Positions 40,658 to 52,480 of a stretch of DNA of 64,000 bases are shown piece by piece (the first letter of the stretch is position 1; each line of letters opens with the position of its first letter). The notes beneath the pieces were generated by a model that saw nothing but the letters and a program-made list of their open reading frames with translations, did no database searches and was not told where the DNA came from. Origin of the DNA: Crocodylus rhombifer (Eukaryota; Chordata; Crocodylia; Crocodylidae). The stretch covers positions 124,001-188,000 of the forward strand of contig JAVSML010001066.1 in NCBI GenBank assembly GCA_038503035.1, given 5' to 3'. The position numbers and the translations under genes were made by a program.

Positions 40658-40750
40658 CGTTACATGATCTAATTAGGCAATCGTTCACAATGTGTTGCAC
40701 TGTCTGATAAATCGCACCACAATTGCAATCTGGACTCACTCTGATTTTCC

Positions 40751-40860
40751 ATTTATGAAGTAGGTGTCCACATGAAGTAGGTGTCCACATGAAGTAGGTG
40801 TCCACTTCATATTTTCCATGAAGTATCTGGATGCGATTCAGGGAGGACCANNNNNNNNNN
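40751..40860. repeat. 18-base tandem repeat beside a 10-N gap
   Basis: The unit CATGAAGTAGGTGTCCA occurs about three times in tandem (40756-40805), just before a 10-base N gap (40851-40860). Copy number may be misassembled. Confidence 0.8.
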
Positions 40861-41260
40861 AGATTTGAGCCTATTGGGCAGTGGCATAGTGATGTCCTTA
40901 TTGATTGAGAGGTTTGGGTTATTGATGGCCTTATGGTATTCCCTCACGCATATGGCATTGCAGCAGAGCTATGGGGGAGCAATAGTCGCTAGGACTGGAA
41001 GCCATGGCAATGGCATACTTTTTAGTGTTCCTGATATTTTTATACACATAGCTGCATTTAACTGTGTATCAACAATCTTTGTGTGCATGCTTTTGTTCCA
41101 GACTAGGGAGCAATATTCTGTTGCAGAAAAAACAAGTGCTAGAGTGATGGTTCAAAGCATGATTGCATTTGCTCTCCATTGTTCCGGCCACTTCATTACG
41201 GTAATGTCTAAGGACCAATGTGATGCCAAAGTGTTAAGCACTGCACAAACAGAATAACAG
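40861..41260. other. Unrecognised repeat-like segment
   Basis: A 130-codon plus-strand frame begins at 40865 but resembles no protein I know. The block on both sides of the gap (40670-41240) has the look of an interspersed repeat 3' region. Not assigned. Confidence 0.3.
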
Positions 41261-42250
41261 TGCCTTCAGTGGAAGAGGTTCCAATTTAAATAGACTGACA
41301 CAGGCTACAGATCAGAGAGAGAAAGCAGTGTGATGGCTGCAAAGAACCCTTTTATTATTTTTTGGGAGGGGGTTAGTTAGGTGGGATTAGAAAAACTGAA
41401 AGAAAAAATGAGGGAGATGTGCATAGACAAGAAAGACTGTATGGGGGAGCAGGACAAGAGCAGCATGTGTGGAGTGAAGCTGAGTTGAAGAGACTGTGCA
41501 GGAGAAGGCTGAAGAAAACTATTCTTTAGCACAGAGCAGAGAAAGTCCAGGAAAAACTGCAGAAAATTCCTTGAGCTTCCAAAGGTCTGTGCTCTGGCTG
41601 CTTCTGTAGCCACTCTTAGTGCCTGAAATCCATGGCTGACTACTTTCTGACTAAGCTGCTTTCCTAGAAAGGCTCTGAACACCTTTTCATATCTAACAGG
41701 TAAGGAACTTTGCTTGAAGGAAGAGAGGGTGAGACAAAAACCAAAATGTGAAGTAAGAGAATGGTTGCAAAAAGTATTGTCTTAGGTGTAATGCTAAACT
41801 CAGAGACTGCAGCATTAGTGAAGACTACTACCAAGCTTCAGAAGACTGCTACCAAGCTGTAGGGTGAAGTCCAATTCTGATAGTGTGGGTAAAGTGTGCT
41901 CTATGATGCCTGTGAAATTAAGCCTTTCAGGACACTTGGGCCCCATATTTGGTTGTTTTAGAAATATGCCTTCTTCCTTGTGAGTAGTCACTTTTCCCTC
42001 CAAACTTGTATTTTTAAAAGGTTTATTTAGCTAAAAAGAGCTTAAAAGAATGGTTATTTTAAACTCATGCTATAGAGATGGTTATTTTCCTTTAACTGGA
42101 GTTTCTCAAACCATGTTGTCTCCTTGGCTCCAGCAGCTGGAAGCAAATAGATTCAGACATACAAAAACAACTGGACTCTCAGTGGTGCAGCATGCCTGGG
42201 CTGGCTATGCTGGATCCAGTGAAGGACTTAAGTGCTCCAAGGCCTGAATT
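41261..42250. other. Intronic DNA, nothing recognised
   Basis: Contains a short duplication (CTACCAAGCTTCAGAAG / CTACCAAGCTGTAGGGTG, 41827-41860). No gene. Confidence 0.5.
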
Positions 42251-42253
42251 TAA

Positions 42254-43021
42254 GGCTAGGGACAGAAGTTACACATAAACTGGTTTAAGTCACCAGAAAC
42301 TGGTTTAAACCTGTAACAGAACAGAAGCTCAGTGGACATAAACCAGTTTCAAAATGGCTGAAACTGGTTTAAGACAAATCAGGTTGAATGTAGTAACAGA
42401 CAGAACTGATTTGGGTCAAATCAGTTTATGAAACTTCTGTCCCAGACCCCTTCCTGGTTCAAGTTAAATCACAGTCCTCCAGCATCCTAGCAAGCTTTCC
42501 AGCCCTGGGCCAGACTATGCTGTCTGCTTCAGCAGAGAAGGGTTGGGGGGAGGCAGGGATTACCCCCAACCAGGCAAACCCTGGCTGGGGTCTGGAGCCA
42601 GGGAGGGTGTTTAAACCTTGCTTTCCCCAGTTAAACCCCCTCCTCCGCTGAGTACAGATCTACTCTGCCCTCATAAATTTACTGAAACTTACTGCTGGCT
42701 GTGACTGTGGACTAAAAATCACCTAGAAGTAGGAAGCAGAAGTGATGAATAACCCTGCAGAGTCCTGCTGCTGTGACTCTGGACTGCAAATCGCAGGGGC
42801 AGCAGGAAGAGGAAGCGATCATACAGGCCATGCTGGCTAGAGAGCTTTGTTCTAGTGCCCCCCAGCATCTGGCCTGAGCCACTGCAGGCATGTGGCTGCA
42901 TTTCCTGACTCAAAAGTAAATGTGTGTCCAGGTGTTTTTCAGTTTAATCTCTGCAATTTAAACTAACCTGCGAAAACTGAATCAATTCAGCCTTGGGCTT
43001 TTTGATTGTTCGTACTTAGCC
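42254..43021 (+). mobile_element. GGCTAGGGACAGA element, copy B
   Basis: Starts GGCTAGGGACAGA and ends TCGTACTTAGCC, flanked by TAA on both sides (42251-42253, 43022-43024), the TWA duplication typical of PIF/Harbinger. The 768 bases contain the same AAACTGGTTTAA-rich left arm and CTGAATCAATTCAG right arm as copy A, with a shorter centre. Confidence 0.85.
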
Positions 43022-43024
43022 TAA

Positions 43025-43852
43025 GGTATCTGGGCCTCAGAAGGAAATCCAGGACCCTCAGCAAGCTGCCTGGCCTCTCTGCATGAGTTAGGCAGTTCAG
43101 AATAAAATCCAAGGCAGCCAGCACAGTAGGCAAAAAGCCACCCAGAACTAGTCAATAGGGAAACACTGAAGATAGGAGGGACCCCCAGGGACATTTCACT
43201 CAGGATGGCAAAAGGCAGCTCTGCAAACTCCCCGCCAGTATCACAGCTGCCTATGGGAACTCCCTGCTTGCCACCGCTATGCTCCTGCCACCAACAGCAC
43301 TGCCACACCTACAGGAGCTTGCCATGCCCCCTCCAGCCTCTGGGGGCATGCAGTGTTCATGGTCACTGCCTCTGCATTTTTGGGGGACAGCCCAATCCTG
43401 TCGGTGTTGGGCAAGCATGTTTTGAGTAGGCTTGCTTTGAGAACCTTGGGGTACTTAGTAGGAGAAACACCTAGTTTCTAGAGTGGATTTAGCTGTCATC
43501 TAGTTGCCAAGATGCTTAGACCTCTCAGAGCTAAGGTGCATCTGCACCTGGGCACAAGCAGGACTTTTTGGGCTTTCCAAGACTGCAATTTTAGATTTAG
43601 GCACCAAAATTCCATCATAAATGTTGAACTCCTTTACTGGATCTGACTCTATTTTTAAGGAAAAACTATCTAAAGGAAGGTATTCATATTTGCATCCACA
43701 GTTTCCACTGAGCTACTGAGAGCAGCTCTCCAGAGACATGCAGGGACAAAAGAAAGGTGAGAGTGAGTCTGGAGACTAGATATTTTGAGAATTCCATATT
43801 TAGTAAATAACAGTGTGTTCTCCTCACTGAATTGCTTTGAGTCCAACTCTTG
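43025..43852. other. Intergenic-type DNA; block repeated at 46.5 kb
   Basis: 43245-43345 matches 46485-46600 in the same orientation (shared ATGCTCCTGCCACC, CAGCCTCTGGGGG). The remainder is unassigned. Confidence 0.5.
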
Positions 43853-44895
43853 GGCTAGGACAGTGCACATAAACCAGTTTGAAAATGGCTGAAAAACTGG
43901 TTTGAGATAAATCTGGTTGAATGTAGTATCAGACTTCACTAACTAAGGTCAAACCGGTTTATGAAACTTCTGTCCCAGCCTCCTTCCTGGTTTAAGTTAA
44001 AACAGAGTCCCCTCTGCAGCCCTGGGCTGGGCTAGGCTATCTGTTCCAGCCAAGCAGGGTTGGCCCCACCCCTCTCCTTCCTAGCTAGAGCACTATCACT
44101 GCTCTGGATGGCTGAGAAGGGGGTGGGGATACAAAACTCTTCTCTAGAGTGCAGCCAGGTCTGCCTGGCAAGGGGGCAGCAGTTCTTACCAGGCACCCCC
44201 CCCCCCCCCCCCCCCCCACTGCTCCAGAGGCAGGTGTGGGAGCATGGCCAGACCCTGGTAGCCTGAGGGGAAGGGGGGGGGGGTTAATCCCCCCATTGTA
44301 AGGGGGTGTGTCGCATGGGCACTGACAGGCTCCACTTGTGCACCCGGGGTTGCAGTGGCCAGATACCAGTAACCTGAGAAGGGTCATGGGCACTGACATG
44401 GTGCTGGCTCCATCCCGTGCTAAAGATCCCTTCAGGCAGGGCCCAGGATGCAGCACCTGGGCCGAGTCCCTTGGAGGAGTGGCAAGCTGTGCCCAATGCC
44501 AAGGTGACTGTGAGGGAGCAGGGTAGGGGGGATGTGACCTGGCTGTAGGTGCAGAGCAGGGGTTAGAGGAGCCAGGGCTAATCACAGAGCCTGACTCACT
44601 GCTGTCTCCTGCAGCATGGCCTGGGTTGGGGCAGCCCTAGGAGGTCAGTACCCACCACCTATTGCCCTGTGCAGGGGCCATGGCTTGCAGGCAGACTACA
44701 GCTGAAGTGTGGCTCCCCACCCCCTTCCCTCTCCCAGCAGCGGTAGTGGAATGAACTATCTTGACCATGATAACTTTCTCTGGAATGAACTGTGATTCTC
44801 ATTTAAATGCTGTTAAAACAATAACTTGGGGGAAAACTACCCTTGTCTTCCTGTTTAAAGTTATAGGAGAAATAGAAAAAAAAATGAGTGGGTAG
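43853..44895 (+). mobile_element. GGCTAGGGACAGA element, copy D (right end missing)
   Basis: Begins GGCTAGGACAGTGCACATAAACC with the standard left arm, then a GC-rich core (44040-44750) including a 22-base C run (44196-44217). The usual right arm is absent. The core 44215-44750 recurs at 45235-45690. Confidence 0.6.
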
Positions 44896-46135
44896 TCTTC
44901 TGGACAGAAAGTAAAAAAGTCTGAGCCTAAATTGATTCAATCTTTGCAGGTTAGTTTAACCTGTAGATTGAACCAATATGCAAGTGAATAGACATTCACT
45001 TTTGATTCCGGAAATGTAGACACATGCCTGCAGTGGCTCAGGCTAGAGGCTGGGGGTTTCTAGAGCAAACCCTTGGCTGGAGAGAAACTGAGCTAAGGGT
45101 GGGGCAGGGCCAAGCTTCTTCAGGGCTTAGTATGATTATGAAGGGGTATGAAGTCCCACCCTGGCCTGCAGCGACCCTTCTAGGGTGTGCCTAGGAGTGG
45201 GGAAAGCAGGCTCAGCCCCCCATCCCTGCTTACTTGCTCACTGCTCCAACAGCAGGAGCGAGAGAGTGGCCAGACACCAGTAGCCTAAGGGTAAGCGGGG
45301 AGTGGCACAGGCACTGACATAGTGCTGGCTCCCTTCCATGCTGAAGATCCCCTTAGGCAGGGCCTGCACCACAGCACCTGGGCCAAGTCCCCTGGAGGAG
45401 CAGCAAGTGGAACCCAATGCTGAGGTCGGTGGGGAGGGGCCAAAGGATGAGGAATGTGACCTGGCTGCAGTCTTGAAGGGGAGGTGGGGGTGGGGCAGGG
45501 CTAAGCAAGGAGTCTAACTCACTGCTGACTCATGCTGTGGCACTGCAGCCTGAGCTGAGGCAGCCCCAGGTGGTGGGGGTCAGTGCCCGCCACCTCCTGC
45601 CTCCAGCCTTGCATGGGAGCTGCAGTTTACAAGCAGACTGCAGCTGGAGTGTGGCTGTCCATGCCCTGCCCTCTCCTGGCCATGGCGGCAGAGCAAACCA
45701 TTGCGGTGGAGCAAACCATCGTGGTGGAAAGAAATGAGGCACCTGTCACTCACTGCCTACTTGCAGCAGCACTGGGTGCTCGAGGTGAGCTGCCATGGGC
45801 CAGTCACTGCCCATGCCCCTGGGCCATGGGGGTGGGCTGGACCAAGCTGCAACAGTCCAGTTCCTGCATCTGCCACTGCCCACACCCTTGGCCCACAGCA
45901 GCCCGCCCTGAGTGCCTGGTGTCACAGCAAGCAGGCAGCAGGTGACAGGTGCCTCACCTCTGTCCACTGTGATGGTTTGCTCCATCACTACCACCACTGG
46001 AAGATGGAGTGGGGTGGGAGCCACACTCCAGCGGCAGTCCACTTGCAAACCACGGCCCATGCACAGGACTGGAGGTTGAAAAGTGCTGACCCCCATCCTC
46101 TAGGGCTGCCCCAGCCCAGACTGTGCTGCCACAGG
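44896..46135 (-). mobile_element. GGCTAGGGACAGA element, copy E, with fold-back core
   Basis: Opens with a reversed right arm (GGACAGAAAGTAAAAAAG ... ATTGATTCAATC), then a core homologous to that of copy D in the same orientation. The core ends in an inverted duplication: about 45534-45801 pairs with about 45890-46135 around an 88-base spacer. No left arm closes it. Confidence 0.6.
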
Positions 46136-46985
46136 AGGAAACAGCAGTTAGTCAGGCTGTTTGATGATTACAGAATGTACAGTATCAGCACACTACCACA
46201 AAGACCCAAACAGATTAGATACATGTAGTGCAGCCCTCTTGTGCTTAATAATATATTTAGGGCCTGATGATTCCCTCAGTTGACATGGGCAACTCCCAGT
46301 AATGTCAAAGGGAGTGGTGAGTAGTGGCTGAGGTATTTAGGTTTCCTTGTACTGTCTGGGGGCAGATACTGCATTTCTTGAACATCCCAAAGTTTCGGTG
46401 GTGTGCTGAACACAAGAGGAGTTGTGGGTGGTTGCCGATCACTGGTCAGTGCTTGCCACCCCCCACCTCCCCAGTGCTGCAGCCGACTGCAGGAGCTCAC
46501 CACTTGCTGCTGCCATGCTCCTGCCACCGACAACATCGCCACCACATGCAGGAGCTCACCGTGCCCCACAGCCTCTGGGGGTATGCGGCATTCATGATTA
46601 GGCATGCCTCCTTTACATTTCACTGAGGAGTGTAATCACACATGAAAATAATTGCTGTGCATTGCAAAGCTATTTTTACTTTCCATCTATCTATATTGGT
46701 ATGTGCTTTGACAAAAGCAAGGTGCTTAGGGGAAGGAGTACAAGAGAAGCTACTGTGAAGGCAGTCATGTAAGATAGATTCTGTGCAACTGCTATCCAGC
46801 CTGGGGAGAGCTGTAGTTCATTGCTGGCTTTGCTTTTTACCTTGCTTTGATTCACAATTATAAAAGTTCTCTCCTGTTGAGCTGTATTTTATTTCTCCTG
46901 AGGTGCCCCTCTTGCCTGCAGTGACTGATTTCACTTTACAAGTTAAACATTAAAAACTTTTTCTACTATGTGACATGCTACAGTG
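46136..46985. other. Intronic DNA with a repeated block
   Basis: 46380-46625 contains the block shared with 43245-43345. Nothing else recognised. Confidence 0.45.
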
Positions 46986-46987
46986 AT

Positions 46988-47095
46988 GTAGTGATTACAC
47001 GGGTCTACATGCGATTGGCAGCTATGTCACCGCAGCAGCAAAATCTAACCATGCACTGTGTGCATGGCACAGTAACTACCCATACTGATCTATGT
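46988..47095 (+). mobile_element. Fragment of the 17479-17760 MITE family
   Basis: Shares CTACATGCGATTGGCAGCTA, then AGCAAAATCTAACC and the CAC...GTG stretch with the complete copy. Both ends are missing. Confidence 0.7.
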
Positions 47096-49021
47096 GATTA
47101 GAAACTGGAAAGTTCAGTGCACATAAACCACTTTCAAAATGGCCAAAACCAGTTTAAAATAAACCTGGATGGATGTAGTAACAGACTTAACTGATTTAGG
47201 TTAAATTGGTTTATTGAACTTCTACCCCAGATGCCCTGCACGTGCAAGTTAACTCACAGTCCCCAGGCATTCCAGGAGGCTTTGCACCTCCCCTGCAAAC
47301 CCCACCTAGAGTGGGCGGGCTAGCCGTGATCCATGCTGTCTGCTCCAGGTGAGCAGGGAAAGTGTGCTTTAGCACCCTCCACCTCACCCAGGCTTCCAGC
47401 CTGAGCCACTGCAGGATGTAGCTTCATTACTGGATTCAAAAATGAATGCCTAGTGTTCCACGTTTTCAGTTTTTACCAATTTTCACCGATACGGTCCCTG
47501 ATTTTTTTTACTGAAGTTATTTGGTTTTACTGTTTTACACCCATTTTTCAGTTCACTGAATTTTACTGGGTACAGTAAAATCCCTGTTAACCAGCATGAG
47601 TAGGGAATGGCTGGGGGGCACCAGTAAGCTAAAAGTGCCAGTTACCTGAGGCACAGGTTTCCAGCAGGATGCGGAGAAGGGAGGGTGGCAGCAGCCGCAC
47701 ACAGATGGGGAGAAGGTGACCACGTGGGGGCTGGAGCCGCTGCCTGGGGGCACGGGGCTCCCAACTCTGACGCTGGGTGGGGCAGGAGGGGCCTCAGGAA
47801 TTGCTCTTGGGGTGGACGGGTCCCAGCTGCACCCCGGCGGCTCTGGCTTCAGCCCTGTTCCTGGCGCTGGGAGCTGTGAGTCCTGTTCCCTGTGGTGAGT
47901 GCTGAACCCAGCCACTCCACACAGGTTCATGGAGCTGAAGCCATTGCCTGGGAGTGCGGGGCTCCCAGCTTTGACTCTGGGCGGGGCGGGAGGTGCCGGT
48001 GCCAGTGCAGGTGCTGGTGCTGGGATCGGGTCCCCCCCCCCCCCATCTGGCCATGCGCCACTCTCCCCAACCCCTGGGCTGTGCCATGCTGTGGTGCAGG
48101 CAGGTGGTGTCAGCTGCAGGCAGCTGCTGCCAGCCACTCCCAGGGCCACTGCAGCAGGGGCTGAGGTGAACAGGGATAAGCTGTGCTGCATCCCATGTCC
48201 CCTGGGGCTTCTGCTTGTTTTGTCTGCTCTGCTGCAGCAGTTCTGGGAGCAGCTGATGCCAGATGCCTCCATTACGGCACAGTGCAGTCCAGGCACTGGG
48301 GTGAGTAGGGACAAGCGGAGCCTCGGGGGGGTTCAGGGCACAGCACAGCCCAGCAGCAGCTGCAGGCAGCTGGCATTGGCCACTCCTGGGGTGAGTGGGG
48401 ACAAACGGCACCATACTCCCTGGGGCTCTGCTTGTTCCTACTCACCCCAGCCCTTGCTGTAGCCACCCTGGGAATGGCCGACATTAGCTGTGGAGGGAAC
48501 TGGAAGTCAGCAGGTGTAAGGCAGCAGCAGCCTGCTTTTGTCCTGAGCACAGACCTGGGGGCACGCACCCCACAGGAAGAGCCCGGAGCAGCCCCCCAGC
48601 CTGCAGCCCTCCCAGGGTGCATGTAGCAGCAAGAGCCACCCCCCCCCCACCCCACACCCACTGACAGTTCCCTCCATTTTGTTCCCTGCTGAAGCCCCAG
48701 GAGCAGCCAACAGGCTGGGCTGCACCCCTCTCCTTCCGTTCCCTAGTCCCAGCCTTACTCCCTCCCTCCCTTCCTGCCACAGGAATGTATTATTATTTTC
48801 CCCAATTTAAACCAATTTTTTTCCTTTTATCCTGATTTCAGCCAGATTTGGAAAATAAACCCCAAAAAATTCCCGGATTTTTTTTTTTTAATATAAAAAC
48901 TGAGAATGCAGAACACTATGAATGCCTTTTCACTTGTTTATCTGTTCAATCTATGCAACTTTGACTAACCTGTGAAGACTGAACTGATTCAGGCTTTTTG
49001 ATTGTCTGTACTTACCCCTAG
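47096..49021 (+). mobile_element. GGCTAGGGACAGA element, copy F, with nested insert
   Basis: Starts inside the left arm (GTGCACATAAACCACTTTC) and ends with the right arm (CTGAACTGATTCAGG ... TTACCCCTAG). The GC-rich interior has a direct repeat (about 47730-47790 and 47935-47995). At 47573 a Tigger/mariner-like terminus (CAGTAAAATCCCTGTTAACC after TA) suggests a nested element whose other end I could not find. Open frames of 200-250 codons here have no recognisable product. Confidence 0.6.
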
Positions 49022-50890
49022 AATGAAGTGCAATATGGCCAAGGCATAATTTTTAAGTATGCTCCCTTACTTTTTCTATGAATTCGGAGAAGGTAGGGAG
49101 GGAGGTTGGTTTTTTTGGGGGGAGGAGGGGGAGGGAGTTGGTTGGAGATTGCATTTAATGATTTTGTTATACAAATAATAAATATGCCACAAAGTAGGAT
49201 AGGGAAACTTTATCTTGCAGTTTCTGTGGCAAGTATAATTATTGTGGCTCAGAATGTGACCATAACCACTTGATGGTAATTCTTCCTTGAGCTAGGTTTA
49301 CATAATCATCTAACTATTATTGTCTCTCTAGATAACAAGACACTAGAATACCCATTATGTCATCTGGGCTTCTGGACACAAGCAATGAGTAATCTTACAT
49401 GTTGCTGGTAATACTGTATAAGGGAAAGAAAAGGCAAAGGTTCTGTGAGGTTTGGATAATCCCTCCACAAAATATAGTTCCCCATCTGCCTACCTATGCA
49501 ACATTATATTCCCTGCCCCCCACCCCCAGTGCTGAATGACTGGCTCTTTCTGCACAGATTTACAGAAGTGTGTTCAGTTGTGAACTCCTGGGTTTGAAAA
49601 TCTAGGTCGGAGTTTGCTTCCTGTCCTTGCTTACACACCAACATAATGTACTTTGTCCACAAACCCAACTCCACATTACTCTTCCTGCAGCCAATTATAG
49701 TTTCTACCTAGTCCCTTACTATCCTGACCAAACCCTCTCCCAGAAAAAGCAAATAAAACCTTCAGTTCTCAGTTTACACCCTCCCAGTAGCTTTTCCATT
49801 TTTAAATCTTTGAAAAAATCCTGCTGGCTCACTTTCTGTTCCTGCTTTAGTCTCTCTTACTTTGACTCTAACCCCTGTTACTTTATAAACATACAAGATA
49901 AGGCAGAATGCCACTGAGGTTTCTAGGTTCCAACTCCATAATAAACTAGAATAATCTAGTGCAAGAGCTACATATAGCTCTCCTTACTCTGGGAACAATC
50001 ACACTAAAATCAATTGGACTTCTTGTAGCAATAGAATGAGCAGGATTTGACTTTGAGTCTTGAGGTATCATCAGTAAAAGGTTTACACTGCTGCAAGCTT
50101 ATGAGGAAAAGCTGGAATGTTTTTAAATATTTTTTAATTTATATTTCTTTTCCCCAAAAGTCATAATGGTGTTGGTGTGATGCTATACCAATATACAACC
50201 TTGGACACCTGCTCTTGTATGAGAACTTCACAGAGTTTGACAAGAAAAATATATGAGCAACCAAATGCAAAGGTGTAATTGCTTTAAGGTGCTTGTTACA
50301 TCACTATGACTAGGATAGGGTTACAAGATTAGCAAGCTTCTTCTGTAGAAACGTGTTTGCATTTTATCGATAGTGTTGGAGTGACTGTTCAGGAAATACA
50401 GCTATGACTGTTCTGGAAATATGTAAGAGGCATTGTAAATTTAAGAAAGAGACTTCTATGATGTAAACATGATTATTTTGCCTGGATCATTTTCTGACTA
50501 GAGATCATACTATGAAAGGCCATATCCATATGGGGTCATGCCCTGAATATTTAATCAGGGCTACAGGAAAACCTGTTGGAGGGGGATGCAGAAAAGGAGT
50601 CCTAAAGGTTCTGTTACAGAGTTCCTCTCACATGACTGCTCCCACATGATAGGTCAATGCAGAGTTCTCATAGCTTATTTGTCAGAGGCTCTGGTCATGC
50701 CCAGGCAATAAACTTAACATATCTTGCAGCAGCAGCTTCAAGCCGGCTGGACTTCTCCCTGCAGCCTGCCCCTAACAATGTAGCTACATCCAAGAGGTAG
50801 CCTGTCCCTAACAATGTAGCTACATGCCTCATTAGCATGGGGGGGTCATGCTATGTGCCTCATTAGCATGAAGATAGGCTAACTATCACT
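49022..50890. other. Intronic DNA, nothing recognised
   Basis: AT-rich; a T/G-rich tract at 49108-49142. No supported feature. Confidence 0.5.
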
Positions 50891-51128
50891 GGGTGCATCT
50901 ACATGAGATGCTATGGCGCAACAGCAATGAGTTACTAAGTCATAGCTCATTGCTATAGCACCATAGTGTTGCTGGGCATGAACTGTGAAGGTAATGCTAC
51001 TGTGCAACAACAGTACTGTGCAGTAATGCTGGTTACTGTGCAATCATTTAGTACTTGATTAAGCATGTACCGTACTAAATGACTGTGCACTAAAAACTGA
51101 GCAGTCTGCCACTCATATAGATGAAGAC
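50891..51128. mobile_element. MITE with 3-bp duplication
   Basis: Starts GGGTGCATCTACATGAGATG and ends ACTCATATAGATGAAGAC (inverted). ACT flanks both sides (50888-50890, 51129-51131). The interior matches the MITE nested at 16074-16293. Confidence 0.8.
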
Positions 51129-51131
51129 ACT

Positions 51132-52050
51132 GTCACTCGTACTCTCACTGTTGTATTAATTAGCCAGCATAAATTCACTAAGAACATGGTTATTCTATGT
51201 CCATTTTAGCAAGTAGCCCACTTGAAGATGCTGCCAGACCCAGTAAGTTTACCATGTGTAGGCAACCTCTGAATTTTCCCTAGCTCAACTCCGTCTTCCA
51301 AGCACAACAACTCCATCAAGGTCATACTACTCCCATGGCTGAAACTGCCCCTTTAACTCTTAGGTATAATTTCAGTGAAAAAAAGGTAACACAGCCCTTA
51401 TTTTTATTTTCTGCATAAGCTCCACAGCACCAGGCAACATTAATTATTGCTCTTGCTATGGATTTTAAGAACATTTCAAATAAAAACCCTAGTTCTTTAA
51501 AATTCCTTCCTCATTGTCCGCTTCAACACAGCCACCCAGGACACACCCCATACCAAAACTGTATGTTTCCTTGATGCACCTTGCCTTTGTCATCTTCTTT
51601 GTCTCTTATTTCATCTACCCCACTTACATGCTAGAGTAGACAGCAGTTCCTCCATTTCCTTAGCTGTCTCCCCTGCAGGTAGTGCATCTGCTGCTAGTGC
51701 CTTCTCTTCCAATTCCTATCTCATCCCTGTCCTTTGTTCACTGTCCCTTCTGCCAGTGTTTTATTCTGAAAATATAATCTCTTCTGCTTTCTCCCATTAC
51801 TGGTTCTCTTTTAGTTCCAAGGTCTTTTAGAAAAACCAGTGAAGCAGGCATATTTTCCAGTTGTTGTAGGAAAGAAAAACATGGAACTCTTTGCTTACGG
51901 ACAGACTGAAAAGGACTGAATAATTAGGAGCATTTTCCACAACCTACAGAAATAAAAATTCTGATAAAAAATACAGGTGCCAAATATTTTTCTACACATG
52001 ATGCACCAGCAACGTGCTGTCTGGTCTTCTTGGAGAAGCAGAGTACATGT
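51132..52050. other. Intronic DNA, nothing recognised
   Basis: Moderately pyrimidine-rich (51480-51830). No supported feature. Confidence 0.5.
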
Positions 52051-52480
52051 TTGTATACATTCAACACTCTCTCTGGAGATACTATTTCTTCACACTGCCA
52101 TTTGGGTTGTGTGTGGAACTGAGGTGCTTCACTGCAAAATACTGCAAATTTTGCATTGTGTGGAGGATTCTAAGTTCTCATTGGATGATGATTTGGACAA
52201 AAACAGTAGAAGAACATTATTACAACCTCCAAGCAACATTGGTATGAAAAGAAATAGCATATTTAAGAGGAAAACTAACACAGCAAGGGATACAGGTAGA
52301 ATACAGAAAGGTTGAGGTCATCACCAACAAGCTTGCCCCAGTAGACATGGTAGGGATACAAAGATTCCTTGGAATGATGAATTATGCAAGTAAATTTGTG
52401 TCTAATGTAGCTGTCCCCATTTGAGTGCATTACAGTGCAATGATGTTAAAATGCTCCAATCCTGAGGTGCTTACAATAAA
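52051..52480 (+). pseudogene. Ty3/Gypsy retrotransposon reverse-transcriptase relic
   Basis: 52278-52424 encodes in one frame a Gypsy RT-to-RNase H connector, with RFLGMMNYASKFV as the clear signature and a stop at 52422-52424. Upstream, 52075-52180 carries an RT fragment (YFFTLPFGL) that shifts frame soon after. The catalytic Asp-Asp region is destroyed in the frame that continues. No LTRs, gag or integrase were recognised nearby. An old, dead copy. Confidence 0.8.

Noticed and set aside
40756..40805. CRISPR-like array
   Set aside because: Plain tandem repeat without spacers in a vertebrate intron.
47553..48314. 253-codon minus-strand frame and overlapping plus frames
   Set aside because: GC-rich repeat core with internal direct duplication; no start context, splice support or known motif.
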